A DNA stretch of 64,000 nt from Cavia porcellus (taxonomy: Eukaryota > Chordata > Mammalia > Rodentia > Caviidae), in contig NW_026947484.1 of assembly GCF_034190915.1 (NCBI RefSeq), positions 80,733,982 through 80,797,981 on the forward strand, given 5' to 3'. Below are positions 49,786 to 60,334 of the stretch, one piece after another. The notes under the pieces are model-generated. The model ran no database searches and had not been told where the DNA came from. It saw only the letters and a program-made list of their open reading frames with translations. The position numbers were made by a program, and so were the translations under genes. Numbering within the stretch: position 1 is the stretch's first letter; each line of letters starts with the position of its first letter.

Positions 49786-50054
49786 AAAACTATATTAAAC
49801 TTAAAAATAAAGTAAGTATAAGCAAGCAAAAGACAAATATTCTGCTTGTGGCATGCTTCCTCCTGTTATGTAACTTTATTAAATTCTGGAAATATGTATA
49901 ATTTACAGCTCCTTCCTGTCAGCAACAGACAAAAATTAGTTGTTACGACTAATTTTATCTCTAAAAATTAACCATCTTAGAATATTTTCCCTTGTATTTT
50001 GAAAAAACAAAAAAATTTCTATTACTTTTAATGACAGAAATTAAGATGAACTAA

Positions 50055-50280
50055 GTCCGCTGTGATGGTGGATACCTATAATCTCAGCGCTCGAGAGGCT
50101 GAGGCAGGAGGATCACCGTGAGTTTGAGGCCAGTTTGGGCCGGCCTGAATGCCGTAGTGGAACCACGTCTCAAAAAAGAAACAGACAGAGGCCAGGATTT
50201 AGCCTAATGGCATAAACACCTGCCTGTCAAGTGCAAGGTTGTGAGTTCAATCCCTGGTAACAAAAACAAACAAACAAAAA
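50055..50280 (+). repeat. B1-ID composite SINE, sense
   Basis: B1-type from 'gctgtgatggtggatacc' to 'ggaaccacgtctcaaaaaag', then ID-type 'gaggccaggatttagcctaa' with B box 'gagttcaatccctgg'. Confidence 0.88.
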
Positions 50281-50284
50281 GTCA

Positions 50285-51050
50285 TTATAGTGTATTGAGA
50301 AAATCCAGTAAATCCATAGCTTTTTGAGAAAAATCATTGCATATAGAAATTTTTTAAAAAGTTCAAGTTGAACTGATCTAATTATAAAAGAATTACTCTG
50401 ACCTTACTCTTGTGGGTCAGTATATAATTTACATGGTTTTGTTGTTTAAAATATAATGTCCTACAACCACGTGGAAAAACAACAACATTAGATTCTTTCT
50501 TCATTCCATATATCCAAATAAATTCAAGTAGATAAAAGATTAAAATAAAAAACATAAGACATTAAAAGCAAATATGAATGAATGAATATGTAAACTTAGA
50601 AGGAATTCCCATGAGATGGTTCCAAAGAGAAAACATGTAAGGAAGCACTAATTCCATACAGTAGCTAACCTCTAATGAGAGGGATGATTATCTTTGGGTC
50701 ACATACTGGAGACTCAGATTATTTTCTTTTGTTCCCACATCAGTCTATGAAGTTGGTATTAGTATTGATGTTTTATGAATAATAACAGGAGTCATAGTGA
50801 AGTGAATTACCGTATGTGGGTCACACATAGACGATGATTAAGATTTGAAACCCAATAGTGCAATCCCAAAAAAAGAAAAATTGAACGTGATATGAAATAG
50901 TATATCCTTATATCCTCACCATTTCTTCACTATCGGGCATTGAGAAAACCATGCAAGTTATGTTATGTACAAGTACATGGTAAGCTGTGGAGCACTGCAT
51001 GGTGCCTGCCAGGGAAGAACAGGGCAGAGTAGTAACGTGCAGGCCTCCGT
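50285..51050. other. Intergenic; possible L1 trace, otherwise nothing recognised
   Basis: Around 50500-50600 'ccaaataaattcaagtagat' may be a short L1 trace. No gene was recognised. Confidence 0.4.
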
Positions 51051-51056
51051 GACTAC

Positions 51057-51224
51057 CTGACAGTCTCCTTGTCGCTTTTCATCGTCTTCTTTTGGTCCTT
51101 CTCATTTAAACTGTCAGTGCCCATGTGCCCACTGGAACCACCTCGAACAATCCAGAGACCTCTCTGACTCTGCCAAGGAGCCCGGATTCGTATTCTCTTG
51201 GGACAGAGGGCATAGATACCACAC
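51057..51224 (-). other. Candidate internal exon, minus strand, unknown protein
   Basis: On the minus strand a pyrimidine-rich acceptor (tcctctttcatctttcag, cut before 51224) and a CAG/GTAGTC donor (after 51057) enclose 168 nt with one open frame, entering and leaving in phase 2. The peptide reads CGIYALCPKRIRIRAPWQSQ, RGLWIVRGGSSGHMGTDSLN, EKDQKKTMKSDKETV. It is rich in basic and polar residues. I do not recognise it. No second exon was identified and chance remains quite possible. It lies 0.6 kb from the SMIM15 pseudogene, which is on the other strand. Confidence 0.2.
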
Positions 51225-51838
51225 CTGAAAGATGAAAGAGGACTGAATCCAGAAGTGAACAGTAGCTCTTCCCAAAATTCCTTCCTTCTTTCTCGCCCCT
51301 TTTCCACAAGATAAACAAATATGATTACCATTGCCTTGCATGGAGTTACATATGTAGGAAAAGATGTTTAGGTAATTGCAAATTTAAGCTACCTTTTAGT
51401 TTAAAATGTATGGGAAGGGGGCTGGCGGTCACTGTGCTTGGATGAGGTGTAGGTGTTGGGAGCAGGCCTGGGTTCCAGGGCCTTGCTATGGGAGTCCTGC
51501 CTGGGCTGTGGCCCAGGGGGCCTGAGACTACTGAGCTCAAGGGTTAGGGGTGAACGTGGCTGTTGGGGCTCTCAGTGTTGTTGGCAGGAAAGGAAATAAG
51601 GGAGAGCTGAGGTGTGGGGGGGGGTGGATAGGAAGGAGGGAAAGACAAAGGACTGAGCTACTGGCCATCTGCTGCCACCTACTTCAGGTTCCACAGGGGA
51701 CTGAATTTAAACTTCTCATTAGAACTCATTAGAGGCAACAACCAAGGGCCATCTGAAATAGACTGGCTCACTGACAATCCCAGGATAAAAATCAGAGATC
51801 ACTATTCAAGCATTAATTTTCCTAAGACTGCTACAAAC

Positions 51839-52062
51839 ATGTTTGATACAAGAGCTTGGCCTGAATATGTTGTGGAATGGGCTGCAAAGGACCCACAGTT
51901 TCCTAACAACGGTTATTTTGGCCCTTACTAACACTGTTCCTAGCAGGTTCTGTCTTATTCTGGAAATCAGCCAAGATGATTGAGGCTCAGGAGAAGAAGC
52001 AAAATTTGTAGAAAAGGAAAGAAAGAAAATATGCAAAGCTAAACAACTGAAGAAAAGATTAA
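51839..52062 (+). pseudogene. SMIM15P: SMIM15 processed pseudogene
   Basis: An intronless copy of the 74-residue small integral membrane protein 15 gene. It starts MFDTRAWPEYVVEWAAKDP, close to the SMIM15 N-terminus. A 2-bp deletion after the KDP codons shifts the frame, which then stops at 51929-51931. In the other frames the DNA still follows the parent through the single membrane segment and the lysine-rich tail ('aagatgattgaggctc', 'gctaaacaactgaagaaaa') to the original TAA at 52060-52062. Further damage includes an in-frame TAG in the basic tail and one extra A before the end. Sequence after 52062 may be copied 3' UTR. The symbol is only descriptive. I see no clear poly(A) tail or target duplication. 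Confidence 0.88.
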
Positions 52063-52271
52063 AGTGCTGAACAGACTCTGCAAGAGAAAAGTCATTTGGA
52101 AAAGTATGCAGCTTTGGAAGGACCCCGTAAGATTTCATGCAAGTCACCAGTCTCCTTAGAGTAGAATCATTTTAGAGTCTGACCTTGATAAGTAGCAACG
52201 GTTAGGCCTGGACATAGAATTTGTTGGTGACTGTTGATAGCTACTCTAAAGTAGCATTGAATATGATCATA

Positions 52272-52563
52272 TTACTTGGGCATCCCTAATCCCTAACCCC
52301 AAAATACTCAAAATCTGAAACTTCTTATGCACAGATTATAGTGCCACGTGTGAAAAATTTCACAGCAGACCTCTAAAATAAAAATGCATTTAAAATGTTG
52401 TATAACATTACTTCCAATCTGTATGAAACAAATAAATTTGGTGTTTAGACTTGGGTCCCATCCTCAGAGATATCTATTTATGCACATGCTAATAATCTAA
52501 AACCTGAAATTATCTAAATCATGTCTGGTTCCAGGCACATCAGAGAAGGGATATTCAACTTAT
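52272..52563. mobile_element. Tigger-like non-autonomous DNA transposon
   Basis: The ends 'gggcatccctaatcccta' and 'agaagggatattcaact' are degenerate inverted repeats. The body has 'gtgtttagacttgggtccca' and 'cctcagagatatctatttat', recurring phrases of a mammalian TcMar-Tigger-type short element. The family name was not verified. Confidence 0.6.
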
Positions 52564-52569
52564 GGTACA

Positions 52570-54060
52570 AATTCTTTATAATCCACTTAGTGATTTGTCA
52601 TTTTGTAGTTATTTTCTGAAATTAAATCATTCTGTGAGGAAAATGTCTTTATATTTTGAACTCTATTCCAATAGTAGCTTAAAATAGGGTCCTGTTCTAG
52701 AGAATGTTATTAAGAATGTTAAGTCAGAATTGTCCTCTCTGAGGTAAGAAGTTTGCTTGGGATTAAAAGAGATACAATATATTAATATATTAATATTAAC
52801 ATATTTTATCATTGCTTCTGTCTTGGAATGGAATCCAATTTTTGGCTTTCTCAAAGCAAAAGAACGTTGATCAACATGTATATGTATTTTCTGTATTTTT
52901 CTGAATTTAGCCTGTGAGACAACCGGTAATTATGACATCTTGCATTTTCTAACCTAATTTTGTAGATGATCTTATTTTGACTATGTAGAATACCCCACCT
53001 ACTAGGTATAATAATTCTTGTATTTATGAACACTGCCTCTTGGAGATGAATTGTTGAGTATCACTAGGATTTAAAACAGTATAAATCTGAAACACTGGAG
53101 TACCTTGGAACCAGTTTTTTCTTGTGCTAAAACTGTGAAGTGTTTAAAATGCTTTACAGATAATTTGCTGATTATATGGATACTGGTTTTGTTTTTATTC
53201 CACTCTTTGTTTTCACTTACATGGTAGTGATGCCCTGTACTTTTGCGTCAAACAGATCGAGATAAAAATTAAAATTTTTATTTTAAAGGAATTCTTAACA
53301 TTTAACTCTTATGAGTTATTATTTAACTCTTATGTATTAAAAATGTTGTATAAGGAGTTAACATTTAACTCTTACATTAACATACCTCATATGTGGTAAA
53401 TAAAGACCCATACTTTGGAAAAATTTTGTTGAGCATAGTAGTAATTAAGCAAGCAGGATAAATTATGCCAAAATAAGAATGTGGTGTAGGTACAGAGCTA
53501 AAGGATCTGTAGATTAAGTAGTATAATGAGAACTTTGGAATATTAAACATGGATTTTCTACGTGCATGGTCCAGTAGTTTTATTCACTGTGGAATTTAAT
53601 AGCTTATTAATATTTCTACACTTTTCAGATGAATTCAAAGTTATGATGATTATCCAAAAACTCTAACTTAAAAATGACCATAGGTATGAAATGAATTTGA
53701 TACTTTTTTATAAAGAGAAAAATAAAATTTATGGGAAGGGAATATTTGAGAATATTGCTATTGCCAAGAGTTTAAGAAACACAAGATTCCATGATGTAAT
53801 ATTGGAAGCTGTTATCAAAGTAATTCTCAGTGTTTGTTCTGACTTCTTACTACTAAAAAATGTGTAAGAAAAAGACCCTATAAGTTTCTGAAAGCAGTGG
53901 TGAATGGAAAGTACTCTCATTGACAAGACTTGGCATGGTAAAGAGGTGGAATTTCCAAATCTTCTACATTTTAATGGACTCATGAGTAGTCTGGGATTAT
54001 GTGTGGCTTCTTGGGGGGAAGAAAACTATTGGGTTAGTAGGGTTTTTTTTTTTTTTTTTT
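52570..54060. other. AT-rich intergenic DNA with local short repeats
   Basis: A motif near ttaacatttaactctta occurs three times between 53294 and 53380, with partial changes. Otherwise no gene or repeat was recognised. Confidence 0.5.
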
Positions 54061-54068
54061 GACCACAG

Positions 54069-54422
54069 AAAGGAAAATTTCAAAATTTCCAGTATTTGAT
54101 TGCTTTTCATCTTTGGGAAATCCACACAGACTAGTGCTAACAGCCACTTCTAAGGAAAAAAAAAATGAGAGAGAAAAAAGATCCAATTTGGAAGATGTCA
54201 TCTCTTTATCCTTCAATAACCACGTGGGGAGGCGCAGCAAATTCCTTATCAGGATGATCAGGAAGCGCTGTGCATCTCTACACCCAGTCTAGAGAACTTG
54301 TCGGACCGAACTGAAAACTTAGCACTATTTTGCTCATCTTGTCCTTGAGGAAGAGTTACAGAATTCAGGAATCAGCAAATCCATCTATATTTCCAACTGA
54401 GTTCCAACTCACAGCAAAGTAG
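54069..54422 (+). other. Candidate exon, plus strand, unknown
   Basis: A T-run and accacag acceptor (ending 54068) and a tag/gtaagt donor (from 54423) enclose 354 nt. The first 224 nt are open in one frame: FPVFDCFSSLGNPHRLVLTA, then TSKEKKNEREKRSNLEDVIS, LSFNNHVGRRSKFLIRMIRK and RCASLHPV before a TAG. The remaining 130 nt would be untranslated. It could be a non-coding RNA exon, a pseudogene of something I do not know, or chance. No partner exon was found. Confidence 0.2.
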
Positions 54423-54856
54423 GTAAGTATTAAAGTTCCAAGCTGTTTACTTTGTTATTTTTCTGTACATTTCTTCACAGTGATTTTGTAATATGATGAA
54501 ACTGTTTAACAACTATACTGTATATCTCTTAGAAAAAAATAGTCCATTAATATATAAGGCCATATCACTACTAGTGTTGGGATTAAGACTCATTACTTAA
54601 TGAAACTGAGTAAGTAATGAAAAATGTACAATTCACAGCATTAATTAACATCACAGATATAATGTAAAGCTTATTTTTAAAAAATGTTTAATTTAAATAA
54701 ATAATTGTTTGGAAAGGCCACTAACTTGACTATATTCAGTTTACTACTGTAACCTGGAAAATTAAAAGAAGATATATTGCTTGTCACACCCTAAAAATCA
54801 CATGATTTCTCTCAATGGTTGCATATTTTAAATATCTTGATTCTAGATGACGTCAT

Positions 54857-55009
54857 TAGCTGGGGATGGTAACATATGCCTATAATCTCAGCACTTGGGG
54901 GCTGAGGCAGGAGGATCACGGCATGAGTTAGAGGTCAGCCTAGGCTAAATAGTGAGTCCAACGCCAGCCTGAATTACACAGGGAGATTCTGTCTCAAAAA
55001 AAAAAAATG
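54857..55009 (+). repeat. B1-type SINE
   Basis: 'gctggggatggtaacatatg', 'gggggctgaggcaggagga' and 'gagattctgtctcaaaaaaa', with the internal segment doubled. Confidence 0.9.
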
Positions 55010-55327
55010 AAGTGCTGTTATAGATTATTAAAGACTATCAGCCGGTTCTGAAAGTTCCCTGAGTATGTCTAACTTTCAGGCTTTTTAAAAAATTATTTCC
55101 TTATTAAAAAGAACTATTTGTTGAAGAGTATTGGAAACACTGAATAACACAAGGAAAAATAAGAATCATCTATAATTGTTAGATATAATTCATTTTAATA
55201 TTTTGCTGCTAAAATTTGCCTTCTAGTCAATGTTTTTCTCTTTTATTGTTTTTAAAATTACAATAGAAATATATGCTCATCATGAAGAGTTAGTACAATG
55301 TAGAACCAAATGTAGAGGTTACTGTTA

Positions 55328-55625
55328 CAGGCCAGGCTGTGTTCCCTAAAATTCCTTGCTAAACCTCTCACTCCTAGGAACTCAGAATGTGATTAAGTGG
55401 AGGCCCTTAGGGTGGCCTAATCCTGACTGATGTCCTTGTAAGAGGAAATTTGGGTACACAAAGGGACATCAGGCGTGTGCGCTATCAGAGGAAGATCGTG
55501 GGAAAACGCCCACGAAGGGCCACGGAGAGAGATCGCATGCAATGCCAAAACATGCATACTTTAATCTGGGACCTGTAGCATGAGAGTCATTCTGTTGTTT
55601 AATTCACCCTGTAAGTTGTATTTTA
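55328..55625 (+). repeat. MLT1-like LTR, diverged
   Basis: 'gtgttccctaaaattccttg', 'ggtggcctaatcctgactga', 'tgtccttgtaagaggaaatt' and 'ctgttgtttaattcaccctg' follow the order of an MLT1-type LTR in sense orientation. Confidence 0.6.
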
Positions 55626-56299
55626 TATGTGTATCTATGTCAAAGTAGATTTTAAAATGTTAATATTGTACTATAACTTAAAACATTTTTTTAGTTATAA
55701 GCCTGAAATTTTCTCCAAGGAAAGAAACTTTGATCTTCATTTTCCATCTTCCCATGTAGAACTGTTGTTTGGGTGAGCCTTTGTCTGCTGTTGCGGCCAA
55801 TTCTGGGAAGAACCTAAATATAGCTCTGGAGGGTTTGTATTTTTTGTGGAGGCAAAAATCTGAAGGTTCTTTCTCCAGAAATCAGTGAGTAAGTGGTGTG
55901 GAGGTGTTTCTCTGAAAGTTGACTATCAGTTTTCTGGAGGAGAACTAGTTAAAATTATTGAAACAGTATTCAAGGCCAACAAATACAGTAATGCTTATGA
56001 AACTGCATTGGAGTGTAACTCTAGTAAAGCTAGGTTTAATCCTGGTAAGATTTTTTTTCTGGCTAGATCTGAGGGTGTTTGGATGTGGTCTCTTTGAAGT
56101 AAGAGCAGATGATTAGTTTGCTGGAGTTAATGCTTCCTTTTTACCTTTAATAGTATAATAGTATAAAGGGGATAGTATGGTGGCTGCTTCGAAATTATTT
56201 TGTTGCAGTGGTGATTATTAAACCTGGTGTCAATCCGTTGAGAAACAGTTGATTAAAAAAGTCAGATCTGATAGGAGCACATTGAAAATCTATTTGTCA

Positions 56300-56835
56300 G
56301 TATAAAGCTAAACATTTGCCTATTCTTTGACCTATCATTTTATTCCTAAATATGGACCCAACAGTCAGACAAAATACATGTAAGAGAACATTCATTGCAA
56401 CACTATTTGTAAGAGTGCTGCAACTGGAGAATTAGAAATAACACAAAGGTTCATCAGTGGAACAACTATGAGAATGAACACACCACAAATATAGTAGATG
56501 TAGTGACAACTTAAATTTTACAAGCATATTGTTGAGCAAAGTAACCCAGACACAGTAAAGCATATATTGTATAATTCTGCTTAAGTTAAAAAAAGCAAAA
56601 CAAATCTATGAATCTGTGCTCTTAATAATCAGGACGTTGACTACCCTTGGAGAGTGGAGGGAGGCAAAGTGTGAAAAACATGAATTCTGGAGTACCAGTA
56701 ATGTTCTGTTCCTTGACTTGACTCGGTCAGTATCCTGGGTGTGATGATTTGTGAAAATTTTTCAATATATGTGCTCATGATGTTACATTTTGCTGTAAGT
56801 GTGCTGCCCATCATCAATTAACACTAAGAATATAC
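56300..56835 (+). mobile_element. L1M 3' end, diverged
   Basis: 'acattcattgcaacactatt', 'aggttcatcagtggaacaac', 'ttgagcaaagtaacccagac' and 'gtgatgatttgtgaaaattt' follow the L1M 3' region. There is no frame left. Confidence 0.75.
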
Positions 56836-56849
56836 ATATCTGTAAGCCT

Positions 56850-56970
56850 TTTCCCAGACCTATCAAATTAGAATATCTACTTGATGTAAGAATTTTTAAA
56901 ATTCAGGAATCTGTTTTATAAGCTGCTTATGGATTCTGGTGCATTTGGATACAAGTTTTGGGGAACTATT
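56850..56970 (+). repeat. MER5A-like hAT remnant
   Basis: 'cagacctatcaaattagaat', 'attcaggaatctgttttata' and 'attctggtgcatttggatac' resemble MER5A. Confidence 0.45.
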
Positions 56971-56999
56971 GCTTTTGGAAAGATAGTATTTTTTATTTT

Positions 57000-57068
57000 C
57001 TTCCTTTTTTTTTTTTCTGGTACCGGGGATTGAACTCATTACCTCATGCTTGCCAGGCAGGCACTTAT
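57000..57068 (-). repeat. ID-type SINE, antisense, truncated
   Basis: 'tctggtaccggggattgaac' and 'catgcttgccaggcaggcac' are present. The A-box half is missing. Confidence 0.85.
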
Positions 57069-57125
57069 GTATATTTTCTTCCTAAGAGCTCATCTCTGGC
57101 TTCCTACTGGGAGAGATCTTCGTAG

Positions 57126-57470
57126 AAATCATTAATGTATTATTGATTCATTATAGTACTGTTTGAAGAAAGCTCTAGAGAGTGAACCCCATTGATTTCT
57201 AAAATCTCTATATTTAACACATCTGATCTGGTACCTACCCAGGAACCAAAGAGGAAAGACATTTTAAAAGAAATATATCCTAAAGAGATGGTGGGTTGAG
57301 AGAGGGATGTAAAAGTTTCCTAAGGAGACTAGATCATCATGTTTTTAAACAAAATTACCATCTTGGCACAAACAGGAAGAGTGCAGCTGTGAAGCAAATA
57401 GAATTAGCAGAGAATATTGAGTATTTCATGAGGATTTTGCCTAAACACTGACAAAGTGTGACAGACAGAG
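57126..57470 (+). repeat. Copy 1 of a 345-bp local direct duplication
   Basis: The sequence from 'aaatcattaatgtattattg' to 'gtgtgacagacagag' recurs at 58641-58985 with one substitution (c at 57446 versus t at 58961) and no indels seen. It does not resemble a known transposon. This is likely the donor locus, because its surroundings are undisturbed. Confidence 0.95.
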
Positions 57471-58583
57471 CCGGTATCATGAGGCTATGCATTTTGTTGG
57501 TTTGTTATTCTTCATAGACTCATGCTGAGCAAAGAAAGGAACAGAAGTCACTTGTGAATATGTTAAGAGAATGTGATAATACTGGAGAACCAAAGAGGAA
57601 AGTCTTATTCTGAAAGACTGTGATAAGGAGCAAGAGTGCATCTACAGAAGAAAACTCAGCTTTGGTACTTAAGTTAAATCTAGTAACAACCCCCACAGCT
57701 CCTTTATAAGTGAAATTATAGGCATTGTATCTCGTACTTTAAAAATAGTATCTATAAAACTTGGAACAGTGCTAATGCTCAGTGCTTAAAGAAAAAATTG
57801 GTAAAATTCATGGGTGACTCCATTCTCTGGGGCATAAAGGTTTAGAGTGCTTATTAGTGAACTGTGTTTTCTTGTGAAGAATCAAATTCTTCTCTGCTAT
57901 GACTCATACTAACAGGAAGACTGATGAAATATCTTTCAGTGCTAACTGGAATGTGTTGTTCTTTTTTACTTAAAACTGCAGCAGAAAACTGGAATCTCCC
58001 AAAATATGACCAAGGCTGAATGACAGTGGAGGAAAATTTAACATTTTTTAAAAGGGCTGTGGGGGAATCTTACCCCTTTTGAACTTTTAAAATGTTAATC
58101 AGAAGAGTGATCATGAATGTAGCAATAATTATATGCATGACTGTTGTTTTGAAAAAAATGTGTTTACCTGCTTTGGAGACACTTTCTAAATGAGCTATAC
58201 TTCCTTAGCACTTGGAATAGATTGTCTACTTTTTTAAAAGTGTGGAAAGTTCACTGATCGGAGAAAATTCTTTCTTCCTTCCTACTGCAGTACCCCATTA
58301 GTTTTGGGGAGCTTGTTGTGCTTGTTGTATGAAAGACAGAATTTTCTCTTTCTGGGAATTGAAAGCGTGTAGACACTGGAGTGGGCAAGGAGACAAAGGA
58401 GATCACCAGATTCTGTTCGTGAGAAGCCAGTGAGTAACCCGGGTGTGTCGGTTTCACTGGAGTTTTGCTATAAGAATGTTTTCCCTGAACATTTTCCTCT
58501 TCGAGATTTTTATTATAGATAAAAAGTTATTGCTTAGATAATTTTCTGGAATAAACTATAAAAATAGATATATGAAATAAAAC
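57471..58583. other. Intergenic spacer between the duplicate copies
   Basis: AT-rich, with no feature recognised. It separates the two 345-bp copies. Confidence 0.6.
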
Positions 58584-58613
58584 CTGTCATGTCAGTGTGC
58601 TTAATTGTAATTT
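58584..58613 (+). repeat. Left flanking direct repeat of copy 2
   Basis: It begins ctgtcatgtcagtgtgctta and ends ttgtaattt. It recurs at 58989-59017 with a 1-base difference in length. It is followed by stuttered 'tgtaatttaaat' units up to copy 2. Confidence 0.9.
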
Positions 58614-58640
58614 AAATCATTGTAATTTAAATTGTAATTT

Positions 58641-58985
58641 AAATCATTAATGTATTATTGATTCATTATAGTACTGTTTGAAGAAAGCTCTAGAGAGTGA
58701 ACCCCATTGATTTCTAAAATCTCTATATTTAACACATCTGATCTGGTACCTACCCAGGAACCAAAGAGGAAAGACATTTTAAAAGAAATATATCCTAAAG
58801 AGATGGTGGGTTGAGAGAGGGATGTAAAAGTTTCCTAAGGAGACTAGATCATCATGTTTTTAAACAAAATTACCATCTTGGCACAAACAGGAAGAGTGCA
58901 GCTGTGAAGCAAATAGAATTAGCAGAGAATATTGAGTATTTCATGAGGATTTTGCCTAAATACTGACAAAGTGTGACAGACAGAG
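58641..58985 (+). repeat. Copy 2 of the 345-bp duplication
   Basis: Same orientation as copy 1, 1,515 bp downstream, 344 of 345 bases the same by eye. It sits between the two flanking direct repeats, as expected of an inserted copy. Confidence 0.95.
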
Positions 58986-58988
58986 ACA

Positions 58989-59017
58989 CTGTCATGTCAG
59001 TGTGCTTATTGTAATTT
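58989..59017 (+). repeat. Right flanking direct repeat of copy 2
   Basis: Near-identical to 58584-58613; it starts 3 bases after copy 2 ends. Confidence 0.9.
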
Positions 59018-59083
59018 GGTGATTATAATCTGTTGATTAGCTTTCCTTCAAACTGATCTTTGATCAACATACATATCTTTTTA

Positions 59084-59112
59084 TTTTTCTCTCTCTTTTT
59101 CTCTCTGTCTCT

Positions 59113-59143
<31 letters not shown>

Positions 59144-59217
59144 GTACTAGGGATGGAACTCATGACATTGCGCTTGCCAGGCAGGTACTTATGTCACTGA
59201 ACTAAATCTCCAGCCCT
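59084..59217 (-). repeat. CT/T low-complexity run and ID-type SINE, antisense
   Basis: A ctctc/T-run (59084-59144) represents the complement of a long A-rich tail. The ID body 'gtactagggatggaactcat...gaactaaatctccagccc' follows. Confidence 0.88.
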
Positions 59218-59527
59218 TTTTTAAATTTCTCTTGAGTAAATAGCTAGAAGTGGAAATTAGTGGGCATATGTTTAGCTTTACAAGAAATAATTTTGTCATT
59301 TCAATCCCTGTGTAGGATTGTAAGAGAAATTTCTTTATTGTTTTTAAATGTTTGCTTTAGGCATTAAAATGTGCATCCTTAACTTATGACAATTTGTTTA
59401 GAGATCGTATTGTTCCACTTCTACAAAAAGTAAGAATCCTGTTGTAATTCCCCAATCCTTTGAACCTACTTATGTAACCGATTCTACAGTATATTATTAC
59501 TATTTCTGCTTTAAATTGTCTGTTAGC

Positions 59528-59630
59528 GGGGCTGGAGATTTAGCTCAGCGGCATAAGTGCCTGCCTTGAAAGCAGGCAGTCGTGAGTTCGATCCCGGTAC
59601 CGATAAAAACAAAAAAGACAAAAAAGAAAA
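59528..59630 (+). repeat. ID-type SINE, young, near-consensus
   Basis: 'ggggctggagatttagctca', 'agtgcctgccttgaaagcag' and B box 'gagttcgatcccggtaccg' are intact. An exact 15-bp target-site duplication, aaattgtctgttagc, flanks it at 59513-59527 and 59631-59645. Confidence 0.97.
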
Positions 59631-59862
59631 AAATTGTCTGTTAGCTTTGATAGAATGTAAGAGAACAAACAAACAAAAAAAATCATCTTTCATATGCACC
59701 TAAATAGTATCTATTTCAGGTAGGGTTCATTAATTTACCTGTCTGGTACTATTTTCTTCCAACTTTGGGCATTTTTTTTGTGATGCCAGGATTCTGGAAA
59801 CAGGTTTTCAGATATTAGGAAATGTTTTTATTTGTTTTGCAGTATTAAGGATTGACACCTCT

Positions 59863-59948
59863 TGGGGCCAGAGATTTAGCTCAGCAGCGCAAGCACTTGC
59901 CTGGCAACTATGAAGTTGTGAATTTTATCGCCAGTACCAAAAAATAAA
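59863..59948 (+). repeat. ID-type SINE
   Basis: 'ggggccagagatttagctca', 'agcacttgcctggcaacta' and 'gttgtgaattttatcgccag' with an A-rich tail. It abuts an oppositely oriented composite SINE. Confidence 0.88.
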
Positions 59949-60115
59949 AGGGACCTCATGCACACTAGACAAGCCCTCTACCACTGAGCTACATTTAAAA
60001 ACAGTTTTTAATTTGAGACATGGTCTCACTAAGTCGCCCAGACTGACCTAAAACTTGTGATCCTTCTGCCTCAGTCATCTAAATAGCGGGCATTCCAGGT
60101 GTACACCACTGTAAA
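59949..60115 (-). repeat. B4-like composite SINE, antisense
   Basis: 'ctctaccactgagctacatt' (ID part) then 'ttgagacatggtctcactaa' and 'gtgatccttctgcctcag' (7SL part). The ID B-box end is cut by the neighbouring ID. Confidence 0.75.
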
Positions 60116-60164
60116 AAATTTTTTTAACTTTAGTTTTTTTATTATTTTATTTTTATTTATTCAT

Positions 60165-60247
60165 TTTTCCTTCAGTACCGGGGATTGAACTCATGACCAT
60201 GTGCATGCAAGGCAGGCACTGATGCCACTGAGCTAAATCCCCAGCCC
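60165..60247 (-). repeat. ID-type SINE, antisense
   Basis: 'cagtaccggggattgaactc', 'catgcaaggcaggcactg' and 'gagctaaatccccagccc'. It is close to the consensus of the young copies. Confidence 0.92.
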
Positions 60248-60334
60248 TATTATTTTATTTTTAAAAACAAAACAGAAAAAGGGATAGAAATGATACAGAA
60301 TTTCAAAAAATAAATAGTAGGAGATTAACATGGG

